Positions 1 through 12,200 of a stretch of 64,000 bases of DNA are shown here, one piece after another. The position numbers and the translations under genes are program-made. The notes under the pieces were generated by a model that was given only the letters and a program-made list of their open reading frames with translations, made no database searches and was not told the DNA's origin. The number at the start of each line of letters is the position of its first letter. Position 1 is the first letter of the stretch. Source of the stretch: Takifugu bimaculatus (Eukaryota > Chordata > Actinopteri > Tetraodontiformes > Tetraodontidae). Location of the stretch: positions 20,118,191 to 20,182,190 of the forward strand of contig CP034975.1 of the NCBI GenBank assembly GCA_004026145.2. Direction: 5' to 3'.

Positions 1-468
1 TTTATGTTGGACATGGTCCGCCTCTGTGAAGGATGAGTAGAATTCATCCAAATATTCACTTCAGCTGGATGTGGGGGGGTAGGGGGGCTGGCCTGTGCTT
101 CCAGCACGTTCATGGAGGAGCTTGTGAATGTTCAGACATTAACAGACATCAGGGTTGGCCAAGCTGCCTGATCACAAAGGTGTGGGCTAGAGGGCTCAAC
201 ATGCTTCTGTGTAGCCGATCCACAACGTGTACCTGTTCCCTGCATAGAGGGGTTCATCATTTTTGCTCTGGCGGACTGTCGCCTGGTTTGCTGTGCAACT
301 TCCCGAGTATTGATTCAAATGGGCAAGGAGTGACAACACGCATTCCTCATATATGAACAGCCAGTCACACACAACAACACATTAGTGGTCAGAAACACAC
401 TATGAGGAAGCCAAAACAAAATCAGATGAGCTATTGCATTCGTCATGTACCTCAAATGGGGCCATATC

Positions 469-1280
469 AGCGGTTCCCCATCCCCGACCCATGGACCGGT
501 ACTGGACACATTAATGCTAATTTAAACACACAAGCTAGTAAAACCATTAAAAAAGAGACATCTTTGGAAATATTCTTTGCCAAGTGAGGAGACAGAAGAA
601 GAGCCTTTGACCACTAAGAAAAAGAAAGCTAGGACTAGAATAACTGACAGGACTAGAATAACTGACAGGACTAGAATAACTGACAGGACTAGAATAACTG
701 GTGATTCCCTGCCACCAAAGCCCACCCTGCATAATATGTGGCGACCTGGTTCTCCGATGAGGCAGTGAAACCTTCAAAACTGCTTCACCACTTGGAGACC
801 AAGCACTCTGCATTAAAAACAAACCTTCGGAGTATTTGGAAGGACAGAAGCAAGAACAAGAAGAACAGAAGCAATTAGTGAGGGCCTCCACATCAACAAC
901 TGCGAGTGCTCTAAGAGCATCATACTTGGAGGCTAACCGTATTGCTAAACCTAACAAGCCATTCACTATTGGTGAAGAACTGATCCTTCCTGCCAATAAA
1001 GACGTTTGCAGTGTAGTTTTTTACATATCACAGGTACCTCTGTGGGCTACTGCCGTCACTCGGCACATTGAGGAGATAGAAGAGGACATCGAGACACAGT
1101 TGTTGCCATTTCCGCCATCGCATCTGTGTGAAGCGAGGTTTTCTGCAGTCACAGCAACCAAACCAGAATTAAGGAGTCGATTAGACATAAAAAACACACT
1201 TTGGGTGTCGTTGGCTCACATTATCCCTAGATGGGACCATATCAGGGATCAGGGAAACAAGCCCCGGGACTCTCATTGAT
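469..1280 (+). mobile_element. Degenerate hAT (ZBED5/Buster-like) transposon remnant
   Basis: Remnant of a ZBED5-like hAT transposase gene. At 469 a CAGCGGTTCC start followed by a ...GACCCATGGACCGG stretch resembles the terminal inverted repeat of this family; I could not find a matching right end. The BED zinc-finger tail is readable at about 700-815 only by changing frame twice (motif HLETKH with upstream CGD). From about 815 one frame runs to the stop at 1280. It carries the KASYL-like/IAKPNKPFTIGEELILPA segment that follows the BED finger, then joins directly to the C-terminal hAT dimerisation end (CEARFSAVTATK, RSRLDIKNTL, PRWD). The catalytic core of several hundred residues is missing, so this is an internally deleted, non-autonomous and frameshifted copy. 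Family call is from remembered motifs. Confidence 0.72.
631..701. repeat. Tandem repeat, 18-bp unit, about 4 copies
   Basis: Four head-to-tail copies of AGGACTAGAATAACTGAC start at 631, 649, 667 and 685; the last is truncated at the end. The repeat lies inside the hAT remnant, just before the BED-finger relic, and in one frame would encode a repeated RTRITD peptide. Sixteen bases of the unit reappear as a single copy at 3656-3671. Confidence 0.9.
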
Positions 1281-1704
1281 TTAGTGTTATGGTGAGCTGC
1301 ATGTTTCATGTATTTACATTTGTTTTGAGGTGGATCTTATTTTGAAAGCATGTTAGTTAGCATAGTGTTAGTGTTAGCAGCTTCTTTCTTTAGTTTAAAT
1401 GGATAATGAACAAATGTAGATCACTCTGGTCAAAACTATCAAGGTTAGAATACAATATGTAGGAAAGTCGGAAAAGCCACAACTGGATATTATGTAGTTT
1501 GGTGAACTAATCACGGCTCGCCCTGGTCTGTGTAGGGTCAGTCCTCTCACCGCCTGGTTACAATTTTTGGGAGATGCGGTACATGTGGTGGTGACAGAAG
1601 GTCCAAAAATGAAGCAATCTTGACACAACCCCCTCCCTCATGTCGATGGAGAAGCATACACTAGGCTCGGGAAAGCCAAAAGTGGGAGTGCTGCACTGTC
1701 TCAC

Positions 1705-1849
1705 CATTCTTCCTCTCCTGCAGAGGCACCGGCTCTGGTGCAGGGTGAAGGGAAAGCTCTTGGAGCTCGCTGGTCACTGCCTCGCTCTGAATGCTCGGGA
1801 CCAAGCCTTGCACCCTGGCGGCTTTCATGCTGTTGATGAGTGGATCCTC
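1705..1849 (-). CDS. Possible internal exon of an unidentified minus-strand gene
   Basis: On the minus strand a 145-base open stretch is bounded by an acceptor-like GAAAAG at its 5' side and a good donor (AATG|GTGAGA) at its 3' side. The reading contains DPLINSMKAARVQG followed by a Glu/Pro-rich segment ending in QERKN. Composition looks coding rather than random, but I do not recognise the family and found no partner exon with confidence. A possible start exon lies at about 4114 on the minus strand (GCGACCATGAAAA followed by GTAAGC), which would make this gene head to head with GET4. This is inference; it could also be non-coding. Confidence 0.28.
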
Positions 1850-2413
1850 CTTTTCTCCGTGAGCAGCGTTGCCAAGGGGACAAGGACACCTACCTGCCAT
1901 GAAATCAAAACATTCATAGTATCATGCTCTTAAATGACAGCGCCGACTCGTAGCTTCTTCCTCATAGATGAATAACTGACCATCATTCCCTAAAAAGCTA
2001 CAGTTTGTGAAGCCAGAAATCATTGCTGAAATATTCTTTCAAGTTTGTGACAGCATTCATAATATCAGCTATAAGGTATCTTTTAATTGGAGAAATCTGA
2101 TATTTTGTTTTTCCTCCATGCCCTCATGACATTATCCTTCCAATCCTTTCTTTGCTGAGGTTTTGCCTCATTCACATACTATGTGCTACTTCCCTAGTAC
2201 GTTATGACCCATCAGTTAATGGAAAACAGTGTTATGTCGTAAGGAATGGAAAATACAAGAACTTCCTCAGACTGATCATGTTAATAAATCAGTTCTGAGT
2301 GTTGAATTCAGCTGTGGAACAGAATAAAAGACAAAAGACATCTGGAACACTTCTACAGTCTGCAACATATTAGAGGCCTGTTTCCAAGAAACTCTTGCTT
2401 TGCTGTGGCTGCT

Positions 2414-2475
2414 GCTTTAGAATAGAATAAAATATGCTTTATTTGTCATTATACAATTGTACAATGAAATGTCAG
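2414..2475 (+). repeat. Short dispersed-repeat tail (fish SINE/LINE-like)
   Basis: The string around TAGAATAGAATAAAATATGC followed by TTTATTTGTCATTATACA and ACAATGAAAT matches a very common fish repeat end, usually seen as 'ctttattgtcattgtacaatgtacaacgaaat'. Only this tail is recognisable; boundaries are by eye. Confidence 0.5.
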
Positions 2476-2479
2476 ATTT

Positions 2480-4962
2480 AGGGTTAATTCCTTATACCTC
2501 TTACTTTGGGTGATATTTGTAACAACCTCAGAACTGCTGCTGCACTTTGAAATGCTAAAGAACAGAACAAGGACGTTGCTAATGGTTAGCAGGGTTGAGT
2601 ACTGATGGAGACTGTTGGAGTACTCCTCAGAGGACACGTTGTCACAAACCTACAATATTTACTCTGCCAGCAGCTTTCTTCATCATGCGTACAGCTTGAA
2701 ATTTGATGGTGCAAGTAATACTAAATCAAGTAATGCATTGCCCCACAACTCCTTCACCACCTTGTGTTACAACACCCAATTTACCACAGTGAAGGATAAT
2801 GTTATTACACTGTCATCATGACAGGGTGAGCAACTGTTGACAAGATCTAATATCTATGCTAAATCACCTGCTCATGGGAGGGGTAGTAGCACATAAGCAG
2901 AAATACAGACATGACATTTAGATGCACACACTGGCCTTGTTCAAATGTAACATGAAAATCACATGTCACTAAGCAAACACTAAATGCAAATTTAGCTTGA
3001 AGAGCCAAGTCAGAGGTCTATCAGGTTTAGATGTAATATGCAAATTTAGCAGTGCTGAAACTGCAATTTTAAAATCTGATCTTTATTTTATATATAATCA
3101 AGTTTAGCGTCAGGATGTTGGGTTGCATTTTAGGACATGATGACTTGTGCAGGTCATAAAATGGCTCTAGATGGACGTGAGCTGGGGGAAGATGGCCAGT
3201 CATTTACTGATCTTGTGTAGTGGGTTGTGTTGGTAGCATTCCAGCATTCTCCTCCACAGCTCCATGCAAACTCCACTGAAATGGAACCAAGCAAGATATG
3301 CCTCCTCACTGCTAATAACTCCTCAATGTCCATATAAAAGGGTCTATTAGTAATCCCAAATACAACTATGAAGTTCTCTCTTCTCATTAGTTCATACAAC
3401 TATGAAGTTATCAGCACCATAATCTGGATGATTGCTTACCCGTACTAGTCAGTGTTATAGAGGGGTTTTCCCATTTCAGCAGGACGGAGGATTGGAAAGT
3501 TCTGATGAAGAAAGCACAAAAAAAGCGCTCTCATTCACTGCCAAACAGCCCTCTTCCTTCAGCTCCAGCATTCTGCGGATGATCACCCACTATCGGATTG
3601 ACTGCGACTATCACGTTTGGCTTAAGGCCGTTTTGATGTAAAATACTTGAACAGCACTAGAATAACTGACAATACATGCTAGAATTCCCGTCGCAAACAG
3701 GCCGCTCCACAGATGCCATGGGGCATCAGCCTTCAGCTGTCACTGTCAAAAACACGACCAGGCTAAGCTATTGTTAGCCTGTCTGGGTGGGAGTTAACAT
3801 GAGCAGTCTGGTTGCATTCTTACATCTCTAACAACATCTATGCGACGGAACGAACGTGTAAAAATGCAGAATACAGTGTAGTATACAGATTGATACTGCC
3901 GACTACAGCTGAAGCCTACGCGGCATCCTTGTTGACTGTACACAGGCACCCAAAGTTAGCTAGCCAACATGTTAGCATTGCACTCCAACCAGCCATTAAC
4001 TCTGGTTCGCTGTCCAAACTAAATCCACTGTTACGCCGCGTTCTTTTATAAAGTGGATCTCTCTAATGTCATGACGCTGCCCATGGTATTTAAACGTTTA
4101 CGCTTACTTTTCATGGTCGCCGCTTATGATTCTGAGAAGATAAACGGATTTCGCATCTCACTACCACTTCCGAATCACAAAGGAAACTTTAACCGGAAAA
4201 CCCTCCTCTACGTGGGACGCAAAGAACCACTTCCTTCACAACATAGTTTCAGGAACTCGCCCATTTTGTCTCCTGTGCTGAAAAAATATCGAAGGTCATT
4301 TTATGCTTGTTATGGTCAAACGCAGTATTTAACGAGAATAAGTGAACATCATAAGTACCGGTACACAAACACTGTTTACATAATTATTATTGCACATGGG
4401 CTAAATACCCAGACAGGTTATTTGGCGTCATCTAGTGTCCTACTATGCGCACAACAAAGTTTTTACTGCAAAATATTGCAGGAACTAATCCTTTTCTTTC
4501 TAAATTAATTATTTTGACGATATTTCAATGCTAGCTAAATACGCCAAGGGAGCAAACAAAAAAAAAGAATCAAAATGACTGACTATTGCCTTAGGCAATT
4601 GATCAAAATTTGATGTAAAACGCAATTGTATGTTTGAAGTTAACCTAAAAAAATGCAGTGTATCTCAATAGACAGTGGGCTTCACCATAGATAAAAACCA
4701 AAAATGGGGACCAGTGACATGCAAATATAAGTAGATATAACATATGAAAAGTTGCTTGTAAAGTAAACAATTTCAATGTGGCTCGTATGGTCAAAAATGG
4801 GCTTTAAATATCACTAAAAACATTAGATCCGTGTCAGACTGAGAGAGATAAATATTTCCGCTCCTCTTTTGGGCCAGGTACGGCGAGAGAGGAGGGTCCG
4901 TTTTGAGCCAAGAACTCCGGCTCTGTCAACAGTTCAGGCGCTGCTGCGGCTGCAGAGCAACG
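2480..4962. other. Intergenic DNA and GET4 upstream region
   Basis: No convincing gene. Open frames here lack homology, good starts or splice sites. At 3656-3671 there is a single copy of the 18-bp repeat core found at 631-701. From about 4100 to 4960 the DNA becomes the 5' flank of GET4, with ETS-like ACTTCC motifs near 4164 and 4228 and a GC-richer stretch from 4860 that is probably the transcription start and 5' UTR. No TATA box is evident. Confidence 0.45.
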
Positions 4963-7900
4963 ATGTCGGAACAAGAGTCTCTGAGGTGTTCCAGTGCCAG
5001 AAACCGTGGAGGCGTCCAGCGGGTCGAAGGAAAGCTACGAGCCAGTGTCGAAAAGGGTGATTACTATGAAGCACATCAAATGTATAGGACGTTATATTTT
5101 CGGTGAGACTTTTTTCCATTTTCGTACGTGTATATTTAGTAGTCCGCTGGCTCTGGGGCCTGCCTGTCTGTTCCATAGCGTTCGGCTGTCAACCGTGCTT
5201 ATGTCCCTGGTAAATTCTCATTGGTTTTAATCCAGGCTAGTCCCGCCCCTTTACGAGAATCTGAGTATTTGTGTGGCTGGATGTGCTGTCGATCTTTAGC
5301 TGCCTAAAGCTGTGCTAACGATAGCTACTTAGCTTCTTTAACTCTACAGTATGTTAAGCAACCCATTTAGCAATAGCTGAAGAGTAATGCTAGACAGTAA
5401 AAATACATTATGCTTCTTTATATCAGTAAAAGATACACGTGAAATGTGTATGTGGAGGAATAACTATACAACCAATTTCGTTTGTTCAACGCGTGTTGAA
5501 GCTACACAGCAGTTAGCATAGGGCGAGACAGCTAACATTTGTAGTGCAATACCGCTTTAGTAGTCGTGATTTACAGCTAGTTATGTTCGTTAACTTAAGA
5601 TAATGACAAAGGTCTTGGCCTAAAAACAGGTTGATTTTTTTTTTCCGAGGATATATTTCATTCACCCATTTGAAAGACTGAAATATTAACTATAACATTT
5701 TCATGTGTATATTGGTTATTAAAGAGATCACTTGTTTGTTTTTCCCCATCTGGCAGTTTGCTTTGACTTAAACCTAGTTGACTAATCCTAGAGGCCAATG
5801 GCGTATGGTCACCATTCCTCAACTTGTCATGTTTCTGTGATGCTGTTGTATTTTCCAGATACATGTCACAGGCGAAACACGCTGAGGCCAGAGAGCTGAT
5901 GTACAATGGAGCTTTGCTCTTTTTCAGCTACAATCAGGTACATTCTACACAAGACATCTGCTTCATTTGCTCAGAGTATATGTGGAAAAATCATCAATTA
6001 GTTTAAAAGCACAATACTCAGTTGCATAGTTACCAATATCCCTAGGAGCCCACTTGGATGTGTTACATGTTTACTTTGTTTAGTAAGATGGAGTTCGTAA
6101 ATAAGAATGCACTTGTCTGTGTTTTAATCCTTAATCAGCAAAACAGTGCAGCTGACCTCTCCATGCTTGTATTGGAGGTGTTGGAGAAATCCAAGGGAAA
6201 GGTGGAAGATGAAATATTAGGTTTGTGGCAGCATTGAAACTGTGTTTTATAGTTTTGCAATGATATATGAATCCGTCTACATTTGATTGCATCTTTCAAG
6301 TAGTCAGATATTTAATGGATCCAGTTTGGATTAGCTTTAATGCTTAACTGAACCGTTTAGCTATATTTGTTATCTTTATTTTTATTGTGGTATGCTGTGC
6401 TGTGTTAAATTTGTGTTTGTAGAGGACCATGCCGGTCTTGATGATATTGTGTGTTTTGTTTTTTTTAATCAGAATGTCTGGTTAAGTTGTTTAGTCTGAT
6501 GGACCAGAACTCTCCAGAGCGGGTAGCATTTGTATCCAGAGCCTTGAAATGGTCTACAGGGGGATCTGGCAAGTTGGGACACCCAAGGCTACACCAGCTG
6601 CTGGCTCTTACCTTATGGAAAGGTATAGGATGGTGAAGGACAGTGCATGCTTCTTGCAATAGTTGATCATCGACAATAGTGATTAACATTGTAATCGTTC
6701 TCTTAGATGTCACAATTTTGGTTGGCTTTGTCATGTGTTGTGTATCTCAGCGATGCTTCTGTATCTCCATTTCCTGGATTGGACACACCAGTCCTTTTGT
6801 GTATTCTGATTTTACTGAAGACTTGATCTCTGCGTGTTTTAGAACAAAACTACAGTGAGTCTCGTTATCACTTTCTGCATTCATCTGACGGGGAGGGCTG
6901 TGCACAGATGCTTGTGGAGTATTCAGCGTCACGAGGCTTCCACAGTGAGGTTGACATGTTTGTGGCGCAGGCCGTCCTACAGTAAGTGTTATTATTCTGA
7001 GCTTTTACAAGCTTACAGCAATTTTTGATGAATTGCTTGTCTGTATGTGTTTCTCATGCCCTTGTTCCCATGTTTTTATCCTATTGTGCTTAATTCCATC
7101 CTCCAGGTTCCTCTGCTTAAAGAACAAAAATGGTGCTTCCGTGGTGTTCAGCACATACACAGAGAAACACCCGTCCATAGAAAAAGGCCCCCCCTTCGTC
7201 CAACCTCTGTTAAACTTTATTTGGTTTCTGCTGCTAGCAGTGGACGGGTAAGAGACAAATATAATTCAATGTGTGGATTTATTTATTTTTTTTTTTTATG
7301 GTGTAAAATAAAACAAAATAAAGACCCAAATTTGTGTACCCAAATCCTTCCAGGATCTGAACCCACAGCAATATAATAATTATGACATCCTTGATCCATT
7401 TTACAACTCATTCAGTTTTGTGTTCTTTTGTGTTTCCACAGAGGTAAATTAACAGTTTTCACAGTGTTATGTGAGCAATATAAACCTTCTCTGAAGAGGG
7501 ATCCCATGTATAATGAGGTGAGAGTAAAAGTGCTTTTTCACATCAGGCATATTTACCTGCCTTATTTTGCACAAAACTGTGTTAGCATTGAGATGGACAC
7601 TAGACTTGTATAAAATGTGATTTATAGTGGGTTTCTTTCTTATAACCATGGCCCTGTTCCTGTTTGTGGCTCCTCAGTATCTCGACAGAATAGGGCAGCT
7701 TTTCTTCGGGGTTCCACCCAAACAGTCTCCATCATACGGCGGCCTGCTAGGTGAGCCGGTTCTTTCATTTCATGAAGATTTTTATTTTATTTTTTTAAAT
7801 AGTTGTGTGTAATTGGACACATCTCAGCTTTGTCAGTCATAATGCTGAACTAACTAGCTTCTGTCTTAGCTAATTCCTGACAAAACTAGCAATTTTGCTA

Positions 7901-8035
7901 AAAGTCAAAAGAGCAAGTAAAACAACTGTGTTGCCTGCTGCAGGAAACCTGTTAAATAGCCTGATGGGTTCAGGTGAGGAGGACGACATGGCCGAGGAGG
8001 CCCAGGAAGACAGCAGCCCTATCGAGCTGGATTAA
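4963..8035 (+). CDS. get4: GET4 (TRC35), tail-anchored protein targeting factor, complete
   Basis: Encodes a 323-residue orthologue of GET4/TRC35 (human about 327). In the cytosol GET4 bridges the BAG6-UBL4A complex to the ATPase GET3, so that tail-anchored proteins are handed on for ER insertion. Nine exons: 4963-5102, 5859-5937, 6139-6220, 6473-6622, 6843-6981, 7107-7247, 7442-7517, 7678-7750, 7944-8035. All junctions keep frame. The protein is an alpha-solenoid; family blocks seen in order are [114 protein letters not shown] and the acidic end SPIELD. The first ATG in frame is at 4963. The donor after exon 3 (GTTTGT) is weak. A polyadenylation signal follows at 8163. Confidence 0.97.
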
Positions 8036-9295
8036 TCCCACCTCAGGACAAAGATTAAAAAGCAAACAACAAAAAAGAAGACAGTCTGTGTCACCTCTCT
8101 CCACCTCTGTGTTGATGCTGAGATGAGGTGCTGGTCTGTGTTTTCAGAGGCGTGCTGGTTCCAATAAACACCCTACACCAAACTTACTTCTTACTCATCC
8201 AATCTTCAACTACTATCTGGCCTCCAAAACATGTCTCAGCACTTCTGGGACTGTTTCAAAACTTCCCATATTTAATTGTTGGAAAATTAAGTACATTTTA
8301 TTAGGCAGTGAGGAATTGGTATCAAATGTCTCCCCTTAATGTTGTCGAAATGATCATTTCGAGGGGTTTTTGTCAGAATACTACAGTCTTTGGCACTTTT
8401 TCTTCAAAATATTTCAACAGACCTCATGTTACAGTTCTATGGAAAGATAGTGATGCATTTGCGCTCTACTGTGGCTACGTTAGTGTGAGGTTGTCATTAG
8501 AATTAACAGTAGCTGAAGGAAATCTACAAAGGGGTAGAAGTAAATTGTCTTGAAGACTTCAGTATGAGGAAAATCCACATTAAACTGACTTTTAGGTTCC
8601 TTGACAGCACTAAAAGATTCAAAGACACCTCACAGCTATTTTTTCCTTCAGATACAAGAACAAGAGTTTTTGTGTTTACCTAAAAGTCTTTTTTTTTTTT
8701 TGGAATTCCACGTTTCTGGCAGTGAATAAAATGTGACCAAATACCAGAAGAGCATCTCAGCTGTTGGTTTTTGATCTGAATAATTATTTTCCTTTACAGA
8801 TGTAAAAGAAAGTGTTGCCTTTTTGATGATTCAGTAAATGATTGAATAAACTACAACTGAGAAAAGTTTGAGAATGTAAAGAAATAAAGGTTCTCTCCTG
8901 TTTTATTGCATCAAGAACAGTAGAAAGAAAAAGCAAAATCAGAATTAAATAATATTTAATGTGTGGGGGAAATGAATAACAACGGATTAACATTTGTCTA
9001 CAAATGCATGTAGTGCATGCGTGGAAGTATAAACCAAAAGTATCACATTCTAACGTGTTTTTTTCCTATTACCGGTACACTTGACACATGAGGAGCACTG
9101 TAGGCAACAGTCATTCCTGCTTGTTTGGTACCTGTATTTCCATTCTGAGTTAGTGGTTTAGTGACATATTTTAATAATAAGTGATGGAAAATATTCACTG
9201 ACAAGCTGTATACAAAGTGTTTCCTAAAACACAGTAAGGCATTTTTTTCTTTTCATCTTCGTTGTGGTCACATGTTCTTGACCCGTGGCTGAGGT
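8036..9295. other. Convergent 3' UTRs of GET4 (+) and VPS35L (-)
   Basis: The spacer between two tail-to-tail genes. The plus strand has AATAAA at 8163-8168, about 130 bases after the GET4 stop, and further AATAAA copies downstream. The minus strand has an AATAAA (TTTATT at 8902-8907) that could end VPS35L. No other gene is seen. Confidence 0.6.
8163..8168 (+). terminator. Polyadenylation signal AATAAA of GET4
   Basis: A canonical AATAAA hexamer in CCAATAAACACC, about 130 bases 3' of the GET4 stop. Position and orientation fit; no transcript evidence. Confidence 0.65.
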
Positions 9296-12200
9296 TCAGG
9301 TGCGAGACTGCAGAGCCAGTCTCTGGACAACGTCTGTCAGGTGGGTCATGTCATGCTGCTGGGCCTGGTGTTTGATGCACTCCAGAGTCCGAACCTGATG
9401 GGAAGGGGGGGGATAGCCTGTAGCTTTCATGATCAAGCATCACCACAGCAGAGGCTTGAAGGGTGAGGCTGTATGTCTGCATGTGAACTCACCGACATCC
9501 GGGTCTCACAGTAGCCATGTTTGTGGCTGAGGTTCCACAGGTTGACGGACAGCTGGCTCAGCTTGTTGTTTCTCAGGTCTCCGTGAGCCAACACAACACC
9601 AAACAAGGAAAAGGCTAGAGCACCTTGACGTCGTATGCTCTGCTGCAAAGACAAGTCATTTCAGAAAACAACTGTGCCTCATTAGCATAACGGAACAACT
9701 AGTTCCGTCACATCATTTTGGTCTTAGAGTTTTGCCTCACCTCATCTTTGCTGAGTGCCTTCAAGTGGTCCAGGATCTGTCCAATCAGGGTCTCACACAA
9801 CTTATTTATTTCTGATAGGAACTTGGGGTCTCCACCATATAGTGTCTCATTGGAGTCCACTGAGACCCAGAAAGTGGGAAAAAAGTTTGCTTATGAATTT
9901 GATTTTTTTGAAAACATCCAGATTGCAGGAAAAAAGAAATACGTTTATCAGATTGTTTTATGAACGAAAATAATGAGCGTGTGCAAAATTACTTTTAGGG
10001 ATGGAGTAGAGGTAAGTTTCCTGGCTCATGGCCGCCAACAGTGGCAGGGCGCTGGTGTACACCCGTACCTTGGCGTCACTGTTATCCTCCCAGGTGTAAT
10101 CCTGGACCATATTGAGCAAACCACGGATCAGGTAGAGCACGCCGTGCTCCGGGTGATCCTACCATCACAAACACGTAACACTGTACATGTGACTATTATG
10201 TCGGGTTTGAGATCTGTAAACAGGAGGCGGATCATTTTTCTGAGAAAAGGAGATAATTTGTGTTACCGGGACAACGAGAAGCGTGGCCAGGAAGTTGTTG
10301 ATGAAGTCCAGCAGGAAGTTCTCTGAAGAGCGGAATTTCCCTTCCACACTGATGGAGCGAGGAACCTCTGGTAGGATACTGACTGCTGCTTTGAGGAAAG
10401 CGTCAGCTAAGGGTGAAAATAAATCTTAAAGTAAACCAGGAGCATGGGAAAAGAACCAGGGAAAACAACAGAATTGGGAAAGATCAATCCGAAAATAAAG
10501 GAAAACAGCCTCTCACCCTGAGATAAACACTGGTTGGCTAATGCGACCTGACCAGACAGCAGATAAAGGTTGAGGCGGCTGAAGATGTTGCTGAGTGATG
10601 GGATGGTGATGAAACTGTAGGCAGCACATGCCTGGACAGAAATCAAGTCAGAAACCAGTGGCAGCACAGAGCTCTTCTCCCTCCGTGATGCCAGTAAGAG
10701 AAGAACTCACTCTGACAAAGGCTGCCGTTTTTCTGGAGTGATTCCCTTTCATCACTTTTCTGGTTTCCATTGCCAGCTGGTTAACCGTCTGGAAATTATA
10801 AAAATAAATACAAGTAATTACAGGTGGAATGCAACAAAAGCCAAGATGAATTAAATTGATGTTTACTAACGTGAATGAGCTGCACCAACACCGGCTCTAG
10901 GTTACAGAAGGTAGCTCTGGCCTCCACACAGAAGCTCAGCTGCTGCTCAAAGTCACGGCCAAAAGACACCTGAACCAGATGAGGAACGACTGTTCAGTAC
11001 ATTCAGTTTAGCATCGCTTAGAAAAATAACAAATGTAAAGTGAAAGAGTGACAGGTCCATTTGTTTCTGTGGATTTACCAATTATGATTTAAGGAATAAC
11101 AATGTTCTGAGGAGGCTCACCATGCGGATAAAGCCGATAATGAGAAGAGCCAAAGATCTTTTCTCATCTTCCAGAGTGAGGGCACTGCAACAGCAGAAGA
11201 GATGCATGCTTGTAGCTAAAAATATAATATATTAGGTAGTGTACACACCCACACACACACACTGCACTGATGCCCTACTTGACAGAGTCGTGCATGGTTT
11301 TGCAGATATGTAACATGGCGTTGAGGATGACGGGGTCTCTGGTGGGCTCCACCTGGTTTCTGTGGGAGAACAACATTTCCTTAACATAAGCGAGAAAGCA
11401 TCATACGTCACGAATCTATGCAAATACAGAATTCAAAAGAAATGTCTACTTTAACTGTTGTTATTTTGCGGACATTTGTTTTAAACTGCATACATGGGGC
11501 TCGAGCTGCCCCAAAAAATAAGTTTGATTTTTAAATAAAATCGTGGGAACACAATCCACGGGGATTTTCTATACACCACAAAACTGAGTACCTCAACACT
11601 GTATTTAGCTACAATCTACCATCTCTTACTTGAGGAAGACATCCGTGATGGATCTGCAGACCTCTACTCTTACACTGTCCTTCTGGAACATGTCAAGAAA
11701 CGGCAGGAAACGCTCCTGGAGGGACGGGAAAAAAAAGCAACATTGAAGAATACTTTGGAACTATCTTTTAACAAGAAAACATTTAATCGTCTGAGGTCAC
11801 GGGGGCCGACTCACAATCGAGAACAGGACAGAGAAGTTGTGGAAGTATAGGAGGATCTTCCTGATTGCTGACTGCAGCTGCAAACCAAAGACGGAGTGAC
11901 GATGAACAGGTTCACTTTTAAATGAACAGAGTGTGAGCAAATGAGCTGCTTACCTGAGGATAAGCATCCTCAAATGCCCGGTCAGGGGTCATGTGTTTGA
12001 TGATGTCAGCCAGGATGGTATTGACTTCACGTTTCTGGGAGCAAACAAGAGGAGAACTGTTAAGGTCTACATAACACACAACGTGGCATCTGTTCTTTTT
12101 CGCTCTGCTTTCTCACTGTGAAGTGTCGGCAGGTGAACTCCACCCAGATCTCAGCACAGTTGATGTAATCCTAAAAAAAAAACAAAAAAACCCTCAGGTC

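Noticed and set aside
4053..4508. 151-codon plus-strand open frame
   Set aside because: No ATG at its start, no family resemblance and an odd composition; it lies in the likely GET4 upstream region.
4903..4962. In-frame open extension upstream of the GET4 ATG
   Set aside because: It has no ATG (it would need a TTG start), and the 4963 ATG begins MSEQES, matching family N-termini.
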